Shown here: positions 58,996 to 64,000 of the stretch, in pieces
Position numbering within the stretch: position 1 is the stretch's first letter
How the letters are laid out: each line of letters begins with the position of its first letter
Source: Sipunculus nudus
Lineage: Eukaryota; Annelida; Sipuncula; Golfingiida; Sipunculidae
Assembly (NCBI GenBank): GCA_026874595.1
Contig: CM049313.1
Span: forward strand, 78,546,659-78,610,658
DNA: 64,000 bases
Direction of reading: 5' to 3'
The notes under the pieces: generated by a model
What the model was told of the DNA's origin: nothing
What the model saw: the letters and a program-made list of their open reading frames with translations, nothing else
Database searches by the model: none
Position numbers and translations under genes: made by a program

Positions 58996-60435
58996 ACCAG
59001 ATGAGTCTCAGATACAACAGTAAGACATAAACCAGATCAGTGTCAGATAAAACAGTAAGACAAAGCAAGATCAGTGTCAGACACAACAGCAAGACATAGA
59101 CCAGATCAGTGTCAGACACAACAGTAAGACAAAGCCAGAATAGTGTCAGACACAACAGTAAGACAAAGCAAGATCAGTGTCAGACACAACAGCAAGACAT
59201 AGACCAGATCAGTGTCAGACACAACAGTAAGACAAATCCAGAATAGTGTCAGACACAACAGTAAGACAAAGCAAGATCAGTGTCAGACACAACAGTAAGA
59301 CAAAGCCAGTTCAGTGTCAGACACAACAGTGAGAAAAAGCCAGAATAGTGTCAGACACAACAGTAAGACAAAGCAAGATCAGTGTCAGACACAACAGTAA
59401 GACATAGACCAGATCAGTGTCAGACACAACAGTAAGACAAAGCAAGATCAGTGTCAGACACAACAGCAAGACATAGACTAGATCAGTGTCAGACACAACA
59501 GTAAGACAAAGCAAGATCAGTGTCAGACACAACAGCAAGACATAGACCAGATCAGTGTCAGACACAACAGTAAGACAAAGCCAGATCAGTGTCAGACACA
59601 ACAGTAAGACATAGACCAAATCAATGTCAGACACAACAGAAAGACATAGACCAGATCAGTGTCAGATACAACAGTAAGACATAGACCAGGTGAGTCTCAG
59701 ACACAACAGTAAGACAAAGCCAGATCAGTGTCAGACACAACAGTAAGACAAAGCCAGAATAGTGTCAGACACAACAGTAAGACAAAGCAAGATCAGTGTC
59801 AGACACAACAGTAAGACATAGACCAGATCAGTGTCAGACACAACAGTAAGACAAAGCAAGATCTGTGTCAGACACAACAGCAAGACATAGACCAGATCAG
59901 TGTCAGACACAACAGTAAGACAAAGCAAGATCAGTGTCAGACACAACAGCAAGACATAGACCAGATCAGTGTCAGACACAACAGTAAGACAAAGCCAGAT
60001 CAGTGTCAGACACAACAGTAAGACATAGACCAGATCAGTGTCAGATACAACAGAAAGACATAGACCAGATGAGTCTCAGATACAAGTGAAAAAGTGTTGA
60101 TACAGCAGGTTTTATATTTGTTTGCATGGAGGTACAGATGCTATTGAAGGTGATGTGAAGGTAAAATATGAGAAGCTTTCCGATTTCATTGATAAATGAA
60201 AAGAAACTTTGAGAATATATACTATTGAATTAATCAGAGCATATCTTTGAATTTAGCAAGCATGGTTAATTCAAGATCTTTCTGGATCCTGATGGACACT
60301 GACTGATTCCGTTAGCACACTTTTTTGTCATCTTCTCATTGTGATTAGAGTTGTGTCATGCTGGTGATATCAGGCATATGGTGACAAGTGTTCAGTTTGA
60401 TAAAAAAAATGAATCACGTGTTTTTGTAATGACAG

Positions 60436-60605
60436 AAAGAGTGAGGCAGCCTCTCGACCACGCAGAGAACATGTCCCCAAAAAGGTATCGTCTTTCCGCG
60501 GCAGCAGATCATCTGGGCTGAATGACAACTTTGAAGCCACTGACAGCGGTAACTATGGTTTGATGGGCTCCACAGCTCCTACTTATGCCACCCCTGTTCC
60601 TAAAG
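60436..60605 (+). CDS. SH3GL: Endophilin-A exon: linker between BAR and SH3
   Basis: The acceptor is tgtaatgacag and the donor is cctaaag/gtaagt. It completes the Lys codon and encodes KSEAASRPRREHVPKK, then a Ser/Gly/Arg-rich stretch (SSFRGSRSSGLNDNF) and a Thr/Pro-rich end (STAPTYATPVPK). The SEAxSRPRxExVPK block at the end of helix 3 is conserved with arthropod endophilin; the rest looks disordered. In the family the linker is the most variable region and often alternatively spliced. The exon ends in phase 1. Confidence 0.92.
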
Positions 60606-61090
60606 GTAAGTCACAGGCCACTTACACAGTCATTTCTTTAAACATTCGTTGATTAATAATAAAGATGCCACTTGGTCCATACATTCACAGTGTCAGAAGT
60701 TCCAGGTGAGGTATGTAGTGAAGCTCAATGTATATTGAATAATGACCAGTGTTCTTGGTCATAATCTTCAGTAGATAATATGTCTAAGTGCTTCTTTGTC
60801 GGCATCAGGCCTTTGGTTTTCTTCACAGCTGAGTGAACGCCACTCAGTGAGTTATCTTCAGAGTAGAAACTTGGAAAAGATGTATTTTCTGATTGTTTAA
60901 TTTCTAATTGTTTGTTAAAAGAGGTAAATTTTTGTTCCTTGTTTTAAATATTGGAAAAAAAAACCAAATATTTGAAAATAATATAGAAAAAAGTTGATAT
61001 CAAATCAAAATTTCTTAGTTAATCAGTCAGGTGTAAACAGTTTGCAATGCTGACATTGCATAACATTAGGATTATGTTTTTTTTTTACAG

Positions 61091-61287
61091 CCAAGAGGCA
61101 GGAGCCTTGCTGTGAAGCTTTGTATGACTTTGACCCTGAGAACCCTGGAGAACTGGGCTTCAAGGAAGGCAATATCATAGAACTCCACAGTCAGATTGAT
61201 GAAAACTGGTACGAAGGTGCCATCAATGGTCAAATAGGATTCTTCCCAGTCAACTATGTCAAGATTTTAGTGCCCTTGCCTCACTAG
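61091..61287 (+). CDS. SH3GL: Endophilin-A last exon: SH3 domain and stop
   Basis: The acceptor is a long T run ending ttttttacag. It encodes a complete SH3 domain: [18 protein letters not shown] near its start (ALYDF motif, acidic RT loop), NWYEG with the peptide-binding Trp, and FFPVNYVK, ending VPLPH then TAG at 61285-61287. The [22 protein letters not shown] signature and the terminal VPLP are specific to endophilins. In the family this domain binds proline-rich tails of dynamin and synaptojanin. Confidence 0.97.
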
Positions 61288-63650
61288 AGTGCCCCCTGCT
61301 GCCTATTTTTACAACCAGGCACAAAGGTCAAGAGGTCAACATGCAAATATATTAGAAACTAAAGTTTCATTTTAAACCCTGCTGCTGGTACATGTTGTAA
61401 ATAGTTTTTTTTTTTAAATTTTGACTAGCATGTTATTGAGCATTTAGTTGCAGTTTTTTCTGGTCGTAACAATACAGCCACCATTGGATATGGTTGCTGT
61501 GTTTCTCTTTTCTTGTTACATTATTCCTTATTTGTATTCTAACAAGCTTAATGCTTTGACATCTTTGTACATGAGGCTGTTTACTATCATGACTAACAGT
61601 CACGGAATGGTTCGTAGGATAATAAGTAGACAATCCCACTCCTAAACAGTAGGTTTAAGGGTTAGTGTTAAATGACCCCATTACATTAAGATGCCAGCTG
61701 AATTGATGCGTTATTCAGTTTGCTGATGCAGCAAATTAATCATTTGTCTCTGTCAGACATGGCTCATGATGTCAGCTAATGATACCAGGAAAGACGTGTC
61801 TATTACTTAACATTATCATTTTATGTTCCTAGAGATGGAAACAAGTTAAAATGGATACAGACATTTCAACCTCGGAGAAGTGGAAGTTTCAAAAACTTAG
61901 AAATATTACTATTATTAGGCATTTAAATGTTTTTCTGTGGTATCCACTGCTGGCTGGCAGATAATTCAAAGATTACAAAAAGTGTGTAAAAATAACCTGT
62001 GTGATTGTTGTTTACTAAAATAATCTATATATAGAGAGAGAGACAGAGAGAGACACACACACATTTTCAAGATAGTTGTGTGACATTCCAGCCAAATTAG
62101 AATAGATATCTGATACTGGAGAATGTACTTGTGTATTTACAGGTGTATATACCTGTATTTATTAATGATAAATATTAAACATCTCTCTTCTGATTATTAT
62201 CACATGTTGTCACATACGTATGTATTGAGGACTTGTAGGAACTAGGAGCTAAATGTAACAACCCTTGTCAAACTTGATGGTGATCTCTGAAGCCCACCAA
62301 TACAGTGATACAGATTGTATTTCATATATTTAAATAGCTAGAGAGATCTGTTTATACACATTGTCTGTCGGAGTTTACTTTTCAGTAAAACTAAAAGAGA
62401 TCTTAGCAGTGTCTTAACATGTCCATGGTGGATAAATTGCAATTTTTCAGTTCAAGTAAATTACAGGAGACAGAGGTCTTTCAGCAGGGATCTATTCACA
62501 CCAAGCAAATATGTGTATGTGATTTTTCTGTCTAAAAGGTCAGTTAATAAAAATGGCCAGTTAATATATGTATCAATAGGTCCAGTACAAAAATATGCAT
62601 TTCAGTATAAATTAAATTGATATCCATTGATTGTACAGGTGCTGGAGGATACAAAGTATTAGATGTTCACAGTCAAGTTATCACGGCTGGTACTGATGTT
62701 ATCAGCTGCGTTTTATAATGATCATATTCATCATGTTTAATGATACAGTGCATCCTGGTATGCTTTTACCAGTCTGCCCTATATGACGTTGACCTGCTGT
62801 AGGTGATATTATGACTGGGTGATGTACACTGTGAGGCAGGCAAGTCAGATCTGTGACATGATTAGTGCCAATAGACTGCGGGCCTGCAATGTATGGCTTG
62901 CTGTCAATATCAACACCATTATAATACAGCTATTGCTGATTGTACAACACAGATGCAAAATTAGCTATCTGTTAAAACACTGTTGTCAGTATAACCATCA
63001 TGCTAGGGTCATTTAGTAAATGAACAGTGCCAGATATTGCATTTAATACTTCTGTGTATATAAATCATTTGGGACTTGGACTGATACTAAGACATATATT
63101 GGTATGTATTCATGAAGTGTATAATGTAATTATGACCAGACTGATGAGGTGCTACTCATTTACAGACCAACACAGGTACTTGTTAAGATCGCTAGACTTA
63201 CTGACAGTCAACACCAACACCATCATACATACACTGGTGGGTGCTACCTGTGTATGCCCATGTAGCAACCATCACATGGTGACACCTGCTATTTTATTAA
63301 GTATCTTTGCATAACAGAGGATATGCCTAATTAAAGCATATATGTATTATCTATTAATCATATTTGTCCACAGAAAAATTGTTATTATTTTTCAAACTGC
63401 ATTTTCATCTCTCAGATAATTGTAAAAATTACCCAAATGACATATGGACTGATGTGTATGGTCAGACTTTGATCTGCCATATGATGTAATTGTCATTCAA
63501 AATTGTGTTGTATGAAGATATTTGTGGGATCATTATGATCACAAGACAAACTCACATTCTAATCCCCATGTCAAAACCACAAGAATTAATATGACTTTTC
63601 AATGTCAGACAAGAGATTACCTCTGGTAATGTTGGTTTCATGGTCAACCA
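61288..63650 (+). other. SH3GL: 3' UTR and downstream flank
   Basis: AT-rich non-coding sequence follows the stop codon. A canonical AATAAA lies at 62546-62551 and could be a polyadenylation signal, but nearer non-canonical signals (ATTAAA-like near 62174) are possible, so the UTR end is not fixed. A short AG/AC dinucleotide tract is at 62031-62064. Short open frames at 61448-61645 and 62819-63314 have no recognisable domain and look random. Confidence 0.45.
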
Positions 63651-63671
63651 GATAGAAAGTTTTCATGGATC

Positions 63672-64000
63672 CACAGATTTCCCCACTCCACTGGTGGTAG
63701 GTCAGCCTGTGGATTTACCCACTCCACTTGCAGTAGGTCAGCCTGTGGATTTACCCACTCCACTTGCAGTAGGTCAGCCTGTGGATTTCCTCACTCTGCT
63801 TATGGTAGGTCAGCCTGTGGATTTCCCCACTCCACTTGTGGTAGGTCAGCCTGTGGATTTCCCCACTCAACTTGTGGTAGGTCAGCCTGTGGATTTCCTC
63901 ACCCTACTTGCGGTATGTCAGCCTGTGGATTTCCTCACTCTGCTTATGGTAGGTCAGCCTGTGGATTTCCCCACTCCACTTGTGTTAGGTCAGCCTGTGG
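63672..64000. repeat. 36-bp minisatellite running off the window
   Basis: The unit is CAGCCTGTGGATTTCCCCAC then TCCACTTGTGGTAGGT, about nine copies with small variants, starting at about 63672 and continuing past the last base. The full length is unknown. Confidence 0.95.

Larger units (their letters stand above)
53156..60085 (+). repeat. Giant 34/35-bp array beginning at the splice donor, about 200 copies
   Basis: The first unit starts exactly at the donor of the 53052-53155 exon: GTAAGATGTAGACCAGATCA followed by GTGTCAGATACAACA; the second begins at 53191. Later units change to GTAAGACATAGACC (35 bp), GTAAGACAAAGCCAGAATAG and GTAAGACAAAGCAAGATC (34 bp). Nearly all keep GTAAG; a few read GCAAG, GTGAG or GAAAG. 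The copy number is estimated from length divided by unit. Antisense open frames repeating LTVVSDTDLVYVLLL are by-products. It ends about 350 bases before the next exon. Confidence 0.97.
10063..61287 (+). other. SH3GL: Endophilin-A gene, 3' eight exons (5' end missing)
   Basis: Eight exons with consensus AG/GT borders join without frame conflict (phases 1,1,0,1,0,2,1,stop) into 330 codons including the stop. The family protein binds curved membrane through an N-BAR dimer and recruits dynamin and synaptojanin through its SH3 domain during clathrin-mediated and fast endocytosis and synaptic vesicle recycling. In order, the exons give the end of BAR helix 1 with its insert, helix 2, helix 3, a basic linker and the SH3 domain. 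Family members are about 350-370 residues, so roughly 35-40 N-terminal residues (helix H0 and the GGAEGTKLD region) are missing. I looked for that exon in 1-10062 and did not find it. Two introns are very large (15.6 and 23.1 kb) and filled with repeats. Orthology to invertebrate EndoA is from remembered family sequences; vertebrate paralogue numbering should not be applied. Confidence 0.95.

Noticed and set aside
55588-60015. Many minus-strand open frames of 60-129 codons with repeating LTVVSDTDLVYVLLL-like, membrane-like sequence
   Set aside because: They are translations of the 34/35-bp array; the hydrophobic look comes from the repeat's antisense. No independent start, promoter or splice context.
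53156-60085. CRISPR-like array (34/35-bp repeats)
   Set aside because: Repeats are directly abutting with no unique spacers, no cas genes, and the locus is a eukaryotic intron.

Overview
This is eukaryotic, AT-rich, intron-dominated genomic DNA. The only gene I can establish is the 3' eight exons of an endophilin-A (SH3GL/EndoA type) gene on the + strand. The exons lie between 10063 and 61287 and join in frame into 329 residues plus a stop codon. They encode most of the N-BAR membrane-bending domain, a basic Ser/Pro/Gly linker and a C-terminal SH3 domain. The first one or two exons, with the start codon and helix H0, are not visible and probably lie upstream of the window. The encoded protein resembles arthropod and other invertebrate endophilin A (motifs HHRKK, GRRLDFDCK, SRPRREHVPK). 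The repeats (Helitron-like elements, pogo-like elements with short-period subterminal motifs, a tRNA-derived SINE) fit a mollusc or another lophotrochozoan. That taxonomic call is an inference.

Layout. 1-10062: upstream intron or flank with a pogo-like element (364-2293), one possible minus-strand exon (3885-4045), a hairpin-ended Helitron-like element (6286-6783) and a reversed SINE (9631-9972). 10063-10135: first visible endophilin exon. 10136-25712: a 15.6 kb intron with a Helitron with good termini (11212-13221), several minisatellites, two pogo-like elements (14975-15782, 20269-21488) and further Helitron-like copies. 25713-28290: three closely spaced BAR exons. 28291-51434: a 23.1 kb intron with a pogo-like element (29423-30831), large Helitron-like copies (32944-36674, 47211-49750), a 32-bp minisatellite (36930-38478), SINEs and a 30-bp minisatellite. 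51435-53155: two BAR exons. 53156-60085: a giant array of 34/35-bp repeats. 60436-61287: linker exon and SH3 exon with the stop. 61288-64000: 3' UTR and flank, ending inside a 36-bp minisatellite.

The most unusual observation concerns the exon at 53052-53155. Both of its splice sites have been amplified in tandem. On its left, a 50-bp unit carrying a branch-point-like sequence and a 3' splice site is repeated five times, and the last copy is the real acceptor. On its right, a 35-bp unit that begins with the real 5' splice donor (GTAAGATG) is repeated about 200 times over 6.9 kb. Using any upstream acceptor copy, or any downstream donor copy, adds an in-frame stop almost at once. The arrangement therefore offers about 200 decoy U1 sites and four decoy acceptors around one BAR-domain exon. 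Nothing here is bacterial: there are no operons, CRISPR arrays or IS elements.
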